Below, one piece after another: positions 24,766 through 33,800 of a stretch of 64,000 bases of DNA. How positions within the stretch are numbered: position 1 is the stretch's first letter; every line of letters starts with the position of its first letter. The notes beneath the pieces are model-generated. The model was not told the DNA's origin. It did not search any database and saw only the letters and a list, made by a program, of their open reading frames with translations. This DNA comes from Psychrilyobacter piezotolerans (GTDB lineage: Bacteria; Fusobacteriota; Fusobacteriia; Fusobacteriales; Fusobacteriaceae), in contig NZ_QUAJ01000018.1 in the NCBI RefSeq assembly GCF_003391055.1, positions 1 to 64,000 of the forward strand, written 5' to 3'. The position numbers and the translations under genes were made by a program.

Positions 24766-26370
24766 TTATTTTTCCCTGCCATGGGTATAAATAGGGAGGA
24801 TCATTGGCGAAAATTGGCTGCTTTCTACCTCATTATTTTCTAGATCTTCATGATATTTTCTTACATGATCAAAGGTTAAATCTTTTATTTTTATATCTTT
24901 AAAATTTTCCCCAGCATGAATCCCGGCTCTCCGACCGAAAACAATTATATCCAGTAATGAATTTCCCATAAGTCTATTGGTTCCGTGGATACCTCCGGCA
25001 CATTCCCCGGCTACATATAGATTTTCTATTTTTGTCTGACCGTTTTTATCGATCAATAATCCGCCATTTTGATAGTGGAGGGTTGGATATACTAAAATTG
25101 GTTTTTTTCTCATGTCTAGATCAAACTTAAGGTACATCCTCAACATTGCTGGAAGTTTTTTTTCAATGGTTCCCTCACCATGAATCATCTCAATAAGGGG
25201 AGTATCCAGCCATACACCATACCCGCCTGTAGGAGTAGGTATACCATTTCCTTTTACATTGCACTCTCTAATAATGGCAGAAGCCTCCACATCTCTTGTT
25301 TCCAGATGGTATACAAACTGCTCCCCATGGATATTCAGCGGGGTAGCTCCTAAACTACGAACTTTTTCTGTAACTAATGCTCCAAAAATTTGAGAAGGGT
25401 AAGCTACACCTGTGGGATGATATTGGATGGTGTCAGCAAAAGCAAGCTCAGCTCCTACTCTGTATCCCATCACAAGGCCGTCAGCAGTGGCACCATAATG
25501 GTTGGATGTCGGGAAACCTTGATAGTGAAGTCTTCCGGCTCCACCAGTTGCCATTATCACAGTTTTTGCTCTTACCACAAAATTTCGTTTAGTTTCAAGA
25601 TCACAGATAACTGCTCCGGCAGCCTTACCGTCGGTATCAAGGAGGAGTTCAATTACTGGAGAAAATTCTAATACCTCGATCTCTTTATTTCTAACTTCAT
25701 CTCTCATGACACGCATTATTTCGGCACCACTATAGTCTGCTGCAGAGTGCATTCTTTTCCTGGAGGTACCTCCCCCATGATTAGTTATCATAGTTCCGTC
25801 TTTTTCCTTATCAAACATCACACCTAAATCATTCAACCATTTGATTGCAGATGGAGCATCTTTTACCAGGGTACTGGCAAGTTCGGGAACATTGGTATAG
25901 TGTCCCCCTCCCATTACATCTAGATAATGTTTTGCCGGGGAATCATCCGGCTTGTCTGCAGCCTGTATTCCTCCCTCAGCCATCATGGTATTGGCATCAC
26001 CAAAACGAAGCTTGGTTGTGATTAATACTTTAGCCCCTTTTTCATTGGCTTCCAGAGCGGCAGCAGCTCCTGCTCCCCCTCCCCCTATAACCAGTACATC
26101 CACATCATAATCTATTTTATCCAGGTTTATTTCAAGGTTTACCAGCTTACTTTTAGCCTCTAAAAGCTCTCCTAATTCATTGGGAACCCTAGCTCCCTTA
26201 TTTACTCCATGCTTTAAATACATAAATCCTTTATCACTATAATCTGGATGGTTTTCATTTAAAACACCTATTTTATCTTCTGGAGACATCCTCGGAAAAT
26301 TTATTCCAATTCTTTGGGAACGTGTCTCTTCTACCTTTTTAGATAATTCCCTCATCTCTGCTGTATACAT
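24766..26370 (-). CDS. Fumarate reductase/succinate dehydrogenase-type flavoprotein (Hdr-Flx-linked)
   Basis: The 534-residue protein has about 85 extra N-terminal residues before the FAD-binding GGGGAG (96-101). Counterparts of the fumarate active-site residues are present: His in YHPTG, Arg in TEKVRSLG, His in HYQNGG, Arg in HGTNRLMGNSLL. It is therefore expected to reduce fumarate or oxidise succinate. The covalent-FAD histidine of membrane enzymes is replaced by Asn127 (NTMMAEGG), so FAD is probably non-covalent. The usual long C-terminal helical domain is cut to about 45 residues. No membrane-anchor gene is nearby. It is last in the hdr-flx-frd cluster, downstream of its iron-sulfur partner, so a soluble electron-bifurcating complex is inferred. 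Confidence 0.82.
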   Translation of the reverse strand: MYTAEMRELSKKVEETRSQRIGINFPRMSPEDKIGVLNENHPDYSDKGFMYLKHGVNKGARVPNELGELLEAKSKLVNLEINLDKIDYDVDVLVIGGGGAGAAAALEANEKGAKVLITTKLRFGDANTMMAEGGIQAADKPDDSPAKHYLDVMGGGHYTNVPELASTLVKDAPSAIKWLNDLGVMFDKEKDGTMITNHGGGTSRKRMHSAADYSGAEIMRVMRDEVRNKEIEVLEFSPVIELLLDTDGKAAGAVICDLETKRNFVVRAKTVIMATGGAGRLHYQGFPTSNHYGATADGLVMGYRVGAELAFADTIQYHPTGVAYPSQIFGALVTEKVRSLGATPLNIHGEQFVYHLETRDVEASAIIRECNVKGNGIPTPTGGYGVWLDTPLIEMIHGEGTIEKKLPAMLRMYLKFDLDMRKKPILVYPTLHYQNGGLLIDKNGQTKIENLYVAGECAGGIHGTNRLMGNSLLDIIVFGRRAGIHAGENFKDIKIKDLTFDHVRKYHEDLENNEVESSQFSPMILPIYTHGREK

Positions 26371-26488
26371 TAAATACCTCCCCCATATTCAAACTTATAA
26401 TTATTTTACCGATATTTTACGGCAATTAAATGCCTATAAATACTAAGTTTTCTTTTTAAATTCCTTTTAAATTTTATTTGAAATTAAA

Positions 26489-26565
26489 GGGAATTAAGAG
26501 CTGTTTCCCGCCCTAGGCAGGAAACTCCTTAGTTTTAAAGGCATGCAATACCACGAAAGATAAGT
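26489..26565. repeat. Structured repeat element, copy 1 (possible RNA motif)
   Basis: About 77 bases in the frdB-frdA gap align with 48684-48762. A hairpin with arms GTTTCC/GGAAAC here corresponds to GTTTGCC/GGCAAAC in the other copy, a compensatory base-pair change. The strings CCCGCC and CGAAAG are conserved. The strand is undecided. Confidence 0.55.
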
Positions 26566-27245
26566 TATTTAGTGATATCTCTGGTGTTATACAATTCTTT
26601 CAATTCTTCGATGTTTTTCCCCATGATTTCTTCTATTGATTGATCGTGTTCACCAGCTGCTATCTCTTGGACTTTGTTTTTTAAATGCTCTGTCTCAGGA
26701 ACAATATATTTACCTGTAAGACGCCGTGCTAAAAGAGCTGCATTATAATGAGTTATTCCGGCAGGACATCTGGATGCACATATCCCGCATGATACACAAT
26801 CAAAAGATTCATGTGCACATTTTTCAAATTCACCTCTCTGTGCGTGGGCAATATACTGCATAACATTTAAATCTTGAGGACAGCCATTTGTACAGGAATT
26901 ACAGCCTATACACTTATAAATTTCAGGATAAAATTTTGCCATTGTATCCATAGCCGGTTCAAACTCATTTATGTTGTACAGAGGTTTTTCCCCCGGGAAA
27001 AATGGAAGCTGTGTAAAATACATTCCATCTTCAACCTTTGTCTGGCATGCAAGGGCTATCTTTAATTCTTTATCCCCCTTGACTCTGTAGATAGTAGAAC
27101 ATGCACCACAAAATCCAGATCTGCAGCCACAGCCTTTAGTCAGCTGATATCCCGCATACTCCATGGAATCCATGATTGTTAAGCTAGAAGGTACTGTGTA
27201 TTTTTTACCAAATATATATACATCGATCATTTTTTTTTCAGACAT
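26565..27245 (-). CDS. Iron-sulfur subunit of the fumarate reductase-like pair
   Basis: The 226-residue protein has a plant-type [2Fe-2S] site (Cys41, 46, 49 and 67) and two ferredoxin motifs, Cys112/115/118/122 and Cys150/153/156/160. This is the SdhB/FrdB layout, but with a second [4Fe-4S] signature where SdhB has a [3Fe-4S] site. That resembles the first part of methanogen thiol:fumarate reductase subunit B (TfrB), although the TfrB CCG domain is missing. A separate HdrB with two CCG domains is encoded in the cluster. It probably wires the flavoprotein downstream to HdrA/HdrC. A strong AGGGGGG site precedes the ATG. Confidence 0.85.
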   Translation of the reverse strand: MSEKKMIDVYIFGKKYTVPSSLTIMDSMEYAGYQLTKGCGCRSGFCGACSTIYRVKGDKELKIALACQTKVEDGMYFTQLPFFPGEKPLYNINEFEPAMDTMAKFYPEIYKCIGCNSCTNGCPQDLNVMQYIAHAQRGEFEKCAHESFDCVSCGICASRCPAGITHYNAALLARRLTGKYIVPETEHLKNKVQEIAAGEHDQSIEEIMGKNIEELKELYNTRDITK

Positions 27246-27262
27246 CTATGCCCCCCTGTTTT

Positions 27263-28102
27263 TTAATATTCGTTTGGAAGTTCCGTAATCTCATCGCATC
27301 TAAATACAGGACCATCTTTACATACGTATTTATCGCCTATATTACAACGTCCGCATTTTCCAATTCCACACTTCATCTTTAATTCCAAAGTAGTATAAAC
27401 CTGATCCTTCTTAAAACCCATCTCCTCCAATGCCTGAAGGGTATACTTTATCATGATAGGCGGTCCGCAGACTAAGGCAATTTTATTACTGTCAAATCCC
27501 AATGTTTTCACATAATTAGGGACAAATCCTACATTCCCGTCCCAATTTTCAGACAAGCTGTCTACTGTGAGGTGTACAGTTGTGTCCTTTTCTTTGGGCC
27601 AGACATCAAAGATATCTTTTGAATGTACTAAATCTCCAGGTGTACGGGCACCATAAACAATGTCTACCTTACCGAAATCATCCCTGTTATCCATTACATA
27701 ATTAATTACAGAACGCAGAGGAGCCAAACCTATTCCGCCCCCTATAAATACTAAATCTTTGTTTTTTAATTCCTCTACAGGAAAATTATTTCCATAGGGA
27801 CCTCTCACGCCGATTTCAGATCCTGCTTCAAGCTGGTGCAGATAATCTGTGACAGTTCCGCACTTTTTGATACTGCATTCTATGAACTCCTCCTGGGAAG
27901 GAGAAGATGTTATTGAAAAGATAGCTTCCCCTATGGGAGGAATAGAGATCATAGCACACTGACCCGGCAAAAATTCAAAGGGTTTTTTTCCAAAATTATC
28001 TACTATTTTAAAAGTAGTAACATCGTGGGTATCTACTCTAACCTCTTTTATAACAGCTATTTGAGGGATCAATGGATCCTGATCATGACAACTACAACTC
28101 AT
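27263..28102 (-). CDS. flxA: FlxA-like NAD(H)-oxidising flavin subunit
   Basis: The 279-residue protein has a ferredoxin-reductase-type FAD domain (about 25-110), an NAD-binding domain (VFIGGGIGLAPLRS near 125 and CGPPIMIKY near 205) and a C-terminal [2Fe-2S] site (Cys245, 250, 253 and 261). This is the layout of anaerobic sulfite reductase subunit B, hydrogenase gamma subunits and FlxA. In FlxABCD-HdrABC complexes it accepts electrons from NADH. The ATG at 28102 follows AGGTGG by eight bases inside flxB, so the two genes overlap and are translationally coupled. The N-terminus has an extra CSC motif of unknown use. Confidence 0.87.
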   Translation of the reverse strand: MSCSCHDQDPLIPQIAVIKEVRVDTHDVTTFKIVDNFGKKPFEFLPGQCAMISIPPIGEAIFSITSSPSQEEFIECSIKKCGTVTDYLHQLEAGSEIGVRGPYGNNFPVEELKNKDLVFIGGGIGLAPLRSVINYVMDNRDDFGKVDIVYGARTPGDLVHSKDIFDVWPKEKDTTVHLTVDSLSENWDGNVGFVPNYVKTLGFDSNKIALVCGPPIMIKYTLQALEEMGFKKDQVYTTLELKMKCGIGKCGRCNIGDKYVCKDGPVFRCDEITELPNEY

Positions 28103-29138
28103 TTTTTTCACCACCTAATTTTTTTATTATCTTTACAATGTCTATATGTACCGGACACCTGTCTGCACATCTTCCGCAGCCTACACAAGAATAGACACCC
28201 TCATGATTTTTAGGATAATAAACGAGTTTATGCATAAATCTCTGTCTTAATCTCTGCATCTGGCTGGTTCTGGGGTTTCCGTGAGCCATAAGTGTAAAAT
28301 CAGATGACATACATGAGTCCCAGCAACGGAATTTTTCACCCTTATTACTCCCCTTATAATCACAAAGGTCATAACAATGACAGGTAGGACAGAGATAGGA
28401 ACAAGTCCCGCAGGCAAGACATTTTTCGCTAAATTCATTCCATATTTCTTCCTGATCAAATATCTCCTGCTGAGTTCCTTTTATTTTTGAAAGATCTATA
28501 TTGCTGAATGGAAGTTCTTTTAATTTTTCCCGGATATTATCTTTTTCATGCTCTAAGGTTTTGAGATCTTTTTCGTGGGCATCTGTAAAGAATTCTTCTA
28601 CACTCTCCATTAATTTCTGGCCTTTCTCACTCTGAGTCTTCCATAAAAATGAATCTCCCATATCCCATGCAGCTATATCTGCACCTTCAGGAGCTGATGC
28701 AGCCTCTACCCCAAAAGAAGTGCAGAAACAAGTGTCTTCAGGATTAGAACACCCAAGAGATATTATAATTCCCCTATCTCTGTGTACCTTATAATAAGTA
28801 TCCACAGGATCTCTTAAAAATATATTATCTAAAAGTTTAAAACTCTTCACGTCACAGGGTCTCACACCAAAGAGAACATATTCATCTCCTTCTGCTTCTA
28901 CAACTTCAAGACTTAATTTTTTATTTTCATTCTTAAATTTTAGATAAGTTTCTGTCTGCGGAAAAACAAGGTGTTTGGGTGAAGCATTTGTTCTTACTCT
29001 ATCTAAATTAACTTTTTCTCCCTCTTTCCAAAGTGAAAAATTAAGTGTTTTATTTTTTTCAATAGGAAGAAATAAATCAAAGTCAGCATCGATCTTTTGC
29101 CATAATTCAGGCAGTTTAGTCTTTAAAATCTTTTTCAT
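28092..29138 (-). CDS. flxB: FlxB-like iron-sulfur protein
   Basis: The 348-residue protein resembles the beta subunit of sulfhydrogenases and AsrA-type proteins. An N-terminal domain has conserved FGVRPCDVKS and CSNPEDTCFC segments. Two ferredoxin-type motifs follow near the C-terminus: CLACGTCSYLCPTCHC and CVGCGRCADRCP. It should carry electrons between FlxA and FlxC/FlxD in the cytoplasm. Its start overlaps the stop of the upstream gene (TAATG), and its own end overlaps flxA, so all flx genes form one tightly packed operon. Confidence 0.83.
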   Translation of the reverse strand: MKKILKTKLPELWQKIDADFDLFLPIEKNKTLNFSLWKEGEKVNLDRVRTNASPKHLVFPQTETYLKFKNENKKLSLEVVEAEGDEYVLFGVRPCDVKSFKLLDNIFLRDPVDTYYKVHRDRGIIISLGCSNPEDTCFCTSFGVEAASAPEGADIAAWDMGDSFLWKTQSEKGQKLMESVEEFFTDAHEKDLKTLEHEKDNIREKLKELPFSNIDLSKIKGTQQEIFDQEEIWNEFSEKCLACGTCSYLCPTCHCYDLCDYKGSNKGEKFRCWDSCMSSDFTLMAHGNPRTSQMQRLRQRFMHKLVYYPKNHEGVYSCVGCGRCADRCPVHIDIVKIIKKLGGEKNEL

Positions 29139-30115
29139 TATTTCCCTCCTTGTTTTGAAAATGTGTCTGCATCTTCAAGTTTAAATGTAACCAGTGGTGC
29201 TGGAGTTGTTGAATCCAGACCAGCATTAAATTCACCATAAACCTCATTTATATCTTTTATTATTTTCCTATTCAGCTTATCAAGGGGGATCCCGGCAGGA
29301 CAGATCCTTGCACATTCACCACAATCTACACAACGACCTGCCACATGATATGCCCTGACGATATGGAAAAATGTGTCTTCTCCCTCTGTCTTTGCTTTCC
29401 CTGAGATCTCTGCATCGGAATTATCAAATACACATTTTACACAACTGCATGCAGGGCAGATATCACGACATGCATTACACCTTAGACACCTTTGAAATTC
29501 ACCTTTCCAAAAATTGTACCGTTCATCAGGGGTCATAGATTCTATCTCTTCTACCCCTTTAAATCTATCTTCTCTATTTACATTATTATTTACCACGTCA
29601 CCTAAAAGCTGGTCATAAACCACTGGATTCGGGGAGGTACACGTCAGGCATTTATCATATTTTATTTCCTCTCCCAAAACATCCTTACTCGTGTTTTTAT
29701 TGGTTAAAGTGAAACCATTTTCAGATTTTTTTACTCTCGTAACTCTGTCATTTAACATTATTTTTTTTACTTTCTCAGGATCAACCATCCCTTCACAGGG
29801 GATCCCGTAAAGGACTACATTTTCCCTGTTTATCCTGTTATCTTTTAGAAGCTGGTTAAAAGAAGTTGAATCACAGCCTTTAATAAAAATTCCGATTTTA
29901 TCATATTTTGGAAGTTCCTTAATCAGATATTTACTGAGATTATTTATACAAAATGAATCCCAGATTAAAGAATCAGCGTCTTCTGGTTTAGTGATAAATA
30001 CCGGATATGATTCAGACCACAGGTCCCCTTTTTTCCATCCTAAAATTTTGTCTATCTCTTTATTTATAAGAGCCTGTTTTGCAACGGCTCTTATTTTTTT
30101 AGTTATATTTTCCAT
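29138..30115 (-). CDS. flxC: FlxC-like iron-sulfur protein
   Basis: The 325-residue protein has an N-terminal part like the coenzyme F420 hydrogenase beta family (IKGCDSTSFNQLLKDNRI, LYGIPCEGMVDP) and two ferredoxin-type motifs in the C-terminal half (CLRCNACRDICPACSCVKC and CVDCGECARICP). In the known flxABCD clusters this position is held by an iron-sulfur electron carrier. The B and C names are assigned by order and are less certain than A and D. It overlaps flxD by 13 bases and flxB by one. Confidence 0.78.
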   Translation of the reverse strand: MENITKKIRAVAKQALINKEIDKILGWKKGDLWSESYPVFITKPEDADSLIWDSFCINNLSKYLIKELPKYDKIGIFIKGCDSTSFNQLLKDNRINRENVVLYGIPCEGMVDPEKVKKIMLNDRVTRVKKSENGFTLTNKNTSKDVLGEEIKYDKCLTCTSPNPVVYDQLLGDVVNNNVNREDRFKGVEEIESMTPDERYNFWKGEFQRCLRCNACRDICPACSCVKCVFDNSDAEISGKAKTEGEDTFFHIVRAYHVAGRCVDCGECARICPAGIPLDKLNRKIIKDINEVYGEFNAGLDSTTPAPLVTFKLEDADTFSKQGGK

Positions 30116-30567
30116 CTGGCATCCCTCAACTTTTTATTTGGTCCGAGCTTATAAACATCTTCTAATATATCGTTCATTACAGTTGCAAATTTATTTCCTT
30201 CTGCTGCTGAGATCCAATCGACTTTAAAACGTTCTTTTTCGACCCCTACATATTCTGCTAAATTTGTTATAAGGGAAAAACGACGTCTTGTATGATAGTT
30301 CCCAGTAGAATAATGGCAGTCTCCCGGGTGACAGCCGGCTATTACTACACCGTCAGCACCATTCTGGAATGCTCTCAGTACAAAATTTATATTTACCCTG
30401 CAAGAACATGGAACACGTATAATTTTTATGTTAGCAGGATAGTTTAACCTGCTTGTCCCAGCCAGGTCAGCACCTGCATAACTGCACCAATTGCAGCAAA
30501 ATGCAACTATTAACGGTTTGAACTCCTCATTTTTATCGATTATATTAGTATTAGTATCTAATGACAT
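30103..30567 (-). CDS. flxD: FlxD/MvhD-type electron-transfer subunit
   Basis: The 154-residue protein is an MvhD homologue. Cysteine clusters CCNWC (24-28), CSC (54-56) and CHPGDC (79-84) are the typical [2Fe-2S] ligands of this family. MvhD/FlxD links the electron-donating module to the bifurcating flavin of HdrA. Its ATG lies inside the end of hdrA (overlap of 10 bases), eight bases after GGAGG. Its presence distinguishes a bifurcating Hdr complex from a stand-alone HdrA. Confidence 0.9.
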   Translation of the reverse strand: MSLDTNTNIIDKNEEFKPLIVAFCCNWCSYAGADLAGTSRLNYPANIKIIRVPCSCRVNINFVLRAFQNGADGVVIAGCHPGDCHYSTGNYHTRRRFSLITNLAEYVGVEKERFKVDWISAAEGNKFATVMNDILEDVYKLGPNKKLRDARWKI

Positions 30568-32540
30568 ATTGCATCCACCTCCGCTAAGATCTGCTTATTT
30601 GTAAATCCTTTGAGGTCTATTGCACCAGGCCGGCAGGTAACGGTACATCCTCCACAACCATGACACAGAGCTTCATTTACTTTTGCAACTGTTTTTTTAA
30701 TTCTTTGTCCATGGTCAACGATCTCTATATTCTCAGAAGAAATAGCATCGTAGGGGCACATCTCGGTACATGCAAGGCATCCGCTGCATATAGATTCATC
30801 TACTTTAGATACACAGGGATTATTCACAAGTTTTGATTTATTTAAAAGACCAATAACTTTTGCAGCTGCAGCACTTGACTGAGCTACAGTTTCCGGGATA
30901 TCTTTAGGTCCCTGACAGGCTCCTGCCAGATATATCCCTGCTGAAGCTGTTTCTACAGGACGAAGTTTTGGATGAGCTTCTGTAAAGAAATTATTTATGT
31001 CGGTACTGATATTAAGCTTTCTTTTTAGATCTAAAGCCCCTTCTTTAGCTTTTGTAGCAGCTGCCAGGACAACCATATCAGCATCTATTACAAGGGTTTC
31101 ACCGCTCATGGTATCTACACCATGAACCATAAGTTTTTTTCCCTCTGGGAAGATCTTTCCAACCATTCCCTTAATATACTGAACCCCGTATTTTTCTACT
31201 GCTCTCCTCTGGAATTCATCAAAATTCTTTCCGGGAGTACGTACATCTATATAAAACACATAAGCTTCTATATCAGGATATTTTTCTTTTATCAGCATGG
31301 CATGTTTGGCAGTATACATACAGCAAATTTTTGAACAATATGATTTACCCCGTTCAGTTTTGTCTCTGGAACCGACACATTGTACAAATACTACTTTTTT
31401 TGGTTTTTTTCCATCGGAGGGACGCACAAATTTTCCATTTGTCGGCCCCGCTGCATTGGTTATCCTTTCAAATTCAAGAGATGTAATGACATCTGGATGA
31501 TCATACTGATATTCTCCAAATTTATCTAAATCAATGATGTCATAACCGCTGGCTACCACTATGGCACCATATTCTTCTGTGATCATCTCATCCTTTTGAT
31601 TAAAATCAATGGCTCCTGACGGACATAATTTTTCACATAAACCGCATTTTCCGGTCTTTAGTTTAATACATTCATCTGTATCAATTACCGGTACATTAGG
31701 AACAGCCTGGGCAAATGGGATATAAACTGCACCTCTATTTTTAAGACCTTCTTCAAACTCACTTTCAGCTTTTTTAGAAGGACATTTTTCAGTACATATC
31801 CTGCACCCGGTACATTTATCCATATCAACATAACGTGCTTTTTTCTTTATACTTACATTGAAATTACCCACATAACCACTAATTTTTTCTACTTCACTAT
31901 AGGTGTGAAGGGTTATATTGGGGTGTTTTGCCGCATCTACCATTTTTGGTGTCAGAATACATGCCGAACAATCCAGGGTAGGAAATGTCTTATCTAACTG
32001 TGCCATCCTTCCTCCGATACTGGGAGTTTTCTCTACAATATCTACTTTGTACCCGGCGTCTGCAATATCCAATGCAGCCTGAATACCGGCTATTCCCCCG
32101 CCAATTATCAGAGCTTTTTTTACCACGTCTATCTCTCCGGGGATAAGCTCATTGTTCAAGGTAACCTTAGCCACTGCTGCTCTTGTGAGAGCTATAGCTT
32201 TTTTGGTTCCAGCTTCCTTATCTTTATGCACCCATGAGCACTGCTCCCTTATGTTGGCAATTTCTACTAAATACGGGTTTATTCCAGCTTCTTCTGCAGC
32301 TCTACGAAATGTACTTTCATGCATCCGGGGAGAACAAGCTGCAATTACAACTCTATCCAAGTTATGTTTATCTATGGCATCCTTCATCATATTCTGGCCG
32401 ATCTCAGAACACATATACTGATAGTCTATAGCATATGCAACTCCTGACATTTTTTTTGCTTCTTCTACAACCTGTTTCACATCGACGGTAGCGGCTATAT
32501 TTGAACCGCACCAGCATACAAAAACTCCAATTTTTCGCAA
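30558..32540 (-). CDS. hdrA: Heterodisulfide reductase subunit A, electron-bifurcating flavoprotein
   Basis: The 660-residue product starts at TTG after AAGGAGG. After an N-terminal domain with VFVCWCGSNI, the FAD site is IIGGGIAGIQAALD (about 146-159), followed by GGRMAQLDKTFPTLDCSACI. Four ferredoxin motifs are seen: CTGCRICTEKCP, CGLCEKLCP, CSGCLACTEMCP and CHGCGGCTVTCRP. In methanogens and in Desulfovibrio-type Flx complexes this FAD splits electron pairs between ferredoxin and a high-potential acceptor. Here the downstream FrdAB-like pair suggests fumarate as that acceptor. Confidence 0.92.
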   Translation of the reverse strand: MRKIGVFVCWCGSNIAATVDVKQVVEEAKKMSGVAYAIDYQYMCSEIGQNMMKDAIDKHNLDRVVIAACSPRMHESTFRRAAEEAGINPYLVEIANIREQCSWVHKDKEAGTKKAIALTRAAVAKVTLNNELIPGEIDVVKKALIIGGGIAGIQAALDIADAGYKVDIVEKTPSIGGRMAQLDKTFPTLDCSACILTPKMVDAAKHPNITLHTYSEVEKISGYVGNFNVSIKKKARYVDMDKCTGCRICTEKCPSKKAESEFEEGLKNRGAVYIPFAQAVPNVPVIDTDECIKLKTGKCGLCEKLCPSGAIDFNQKDEMITEEYGAIVVASGYDIIDLDKFGEYQYDHPDVITSLEFERITNAAGPTNGKFVRPSDGKKPKKVVFVQCVGSRDKTERGKSYCSKICCMYTAKHAMLIKEKYPDIEAYVFYIDVRTPGKNFDEFQRRAVEKYGVQYIKGMVGKIFPEGKKLMVHGVDTMSGETLVIDADMVVLAAATKAKEGALDLKRKLNISTDINNFFTEAHPKLRPVETASAGIYLAGACQGPKDIPETVAQSSAAAAKVIGLLNKSKLVNNPCVSKVDESICSGCLACTEMCPYDAISSENIEIVDHGQRIKKTVAKVNEALCHGCGGCTVTCRPGAIDLKGFTNKQILAEVDAICH

Positions 32541-32573
32541 CTTTATACCTCCTTACAAGACAATAACCAATAT

Positions 32574-32987
32574 CTATTTAGTGTATTTTCGAAATGAACT
32601 TACAATAGCCTGTTGCGGCATTTTTTCATCGGTCATCAACTGACCTGCATCTTTAACTTTTAGTCTGTTATTTCCTTTTTGTCTCAATTTAATAAGGCGT
32701 ATAGCTTCCATGAGGCTGGCTAAGTCAACTCCTCTCGGGCAGCGAGCTGCACAGGCAAAACATGATGCACAATTCCAGATTGTTTCACTTTCAACAACCT
32801 TATCAAATTGTCCCAATTGTAAGTGTCTCATTATTTGATGGGGAAATACATCCATTCCTGAACTAGCAGGACAGCCTGCTGTGCATTTTCCACATTGCAT
32901 ACAATCATTGATCATCTCTCTGCTGATTTTTTTGATTTGGAAGATCTCCTTTTCATATTTATCGGGAATAATTTTTGTTCTTGCCAT
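32574..32987 (-). CDS. hdrC: Heterodisulfide reductase subunit C
   Basis: The 137-residue protein carries two ferredoxin motifs, Cys29/32/35/39 (CMQCGKCTAGCP) and Cys73/76/79/83 (CASCFACAARCP). Its length and layout are normal for HdrC, which connects HdrA to HdrB. It lies 24 bases after hdrB and 33 before hdrA in the same operon. Confidence 0.92.
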   Translation of the reverse strand: MARTKIIPDKYEKEIFQIKKISREMINDCMQCGKCTAGCPASSGMDVFPHQIMRHLQLGQFDKVVESETIWNCASCFACAARCPRGVDLASLMEAIRLIKLRQKGNNRLKVKDAGQLMTDEKMPQQAIVSSFRKYTK

Positions 32988-33011
32988 TTTTCCACCTCCT
33001 AATAAAGATAA

Positions 33012-33800
33012 TTATTTCATATTTAAAGTCTCGGCTAAAAGCTCTGTAAAATAAACAACTGATATATTGTTTATTTTAGCTTCGTGACTGTTCTCCAAAT
33101 TATACTTACATAGAGGGCAGGCAGTTACGATCTCTTGAATTCCATTTATAGCAGCAGACCTTATAATGTTATTTGTCATCTCATCTGTTATAGATTTATT
33201 TTCAGTCACAAGATATCCCCCGCAGCACTCTGTCCTATAGGGATACTTTACAGCTATACCGCCTAGAGCATCTATAAAATTTTCAATGATAACAGGATTT
33301 TCTGAATCATCAAATTTCATATCTTTCTCCGGCCTGAGAAGGAGACAGCCATAATAAGCTCCTATTTTACGGCCATCTAGAGAAGTTTTTATTTTTTCAG
33401 ATAATTTCTTAAACCCAAAATCATCCCTGAGCATCTCTAAAAAATGAATTACTTCTCCATCTCCGTTGTAGTCGTTTTCAAGCTGGAGATAATTGTTAAC
33501 CTTGTCCCTTACTTCCGTTTTGTTTTTCATATCTTCATTGACCCTTTTAATAACATGATGACAGGCAGAACAGAGGGTCACAAGTTTTTCATTTCTGTCC
33601 CGGGCAGCTGCAAGACTCCTCACAGAAGATAATTTTGTAACAATTTCATCCTCTCCCATGGGATAGACTGCACCACAACACTGCCAGTCTTTTTGTTCTT
33701 TCAATTCAATCCCCAGTTCATTGGCTGAATCTAGAGCAAATTTTTCAAGTTCCTGTGCTTTTGTTTTTAAGGTACATCCTGGATAATAACTATACTTCAT
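33012..33800 (-). CDS. hdrB: Heterodisulfide reductase subunit B (two CCG domains)
   Basis: The 262-residue protein has two complete cysteine-rich CCG sets: Cys9, 41, 42, 77, 80 and Cys152, 192, 193, 228, 231. In HdrB these bind two non-cubane [4Fe-4S] clusters that reduce a disulfide. No dsrC and no coenzyme M or B genes are in the window, so the disulfide partner is unknown. The site may be used for an unidentified thiol, or electrons may be passed on to the Frd-like subunits. hdrB is the first gene of the nine-gene operon. Its ATG overlaps a possible leader peptide stop, and its own ribosome site is poorly spaced. Confidence 0.9.
   Translation of the reverse strand: MKYSYYPGCTLKTKAQELEKFALDSANELGIELKEQKDWQCCGAVYPMGEDEIVTKLSSVRSLAAARDRNEKLVTLCSACHHVIKRVNEDMKNKTEVRDKVNNYLQLENDYNGDGEVIHFLEMLRDDFGFKKLSEKIKTSLDGRKIGAYYGCLLLRPEKDMKFDDSENPVIIENFIDALGGIAVKYPYRTECCGGYLVTENKSITDEMTNNIIRSAAINGIQEIVTACPLCKYNLENSHEAKINNISVVYFTELLAETLNMK

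Noticed and set aside
26489-26565. Known riboswitch (cobalamin, c-di-GMP-II, ZTP, twister considered)
   Set aside because: Some conserved strings look tempting, but none of the core consensus patterns that I know fits. Reported only as a structured repeat.
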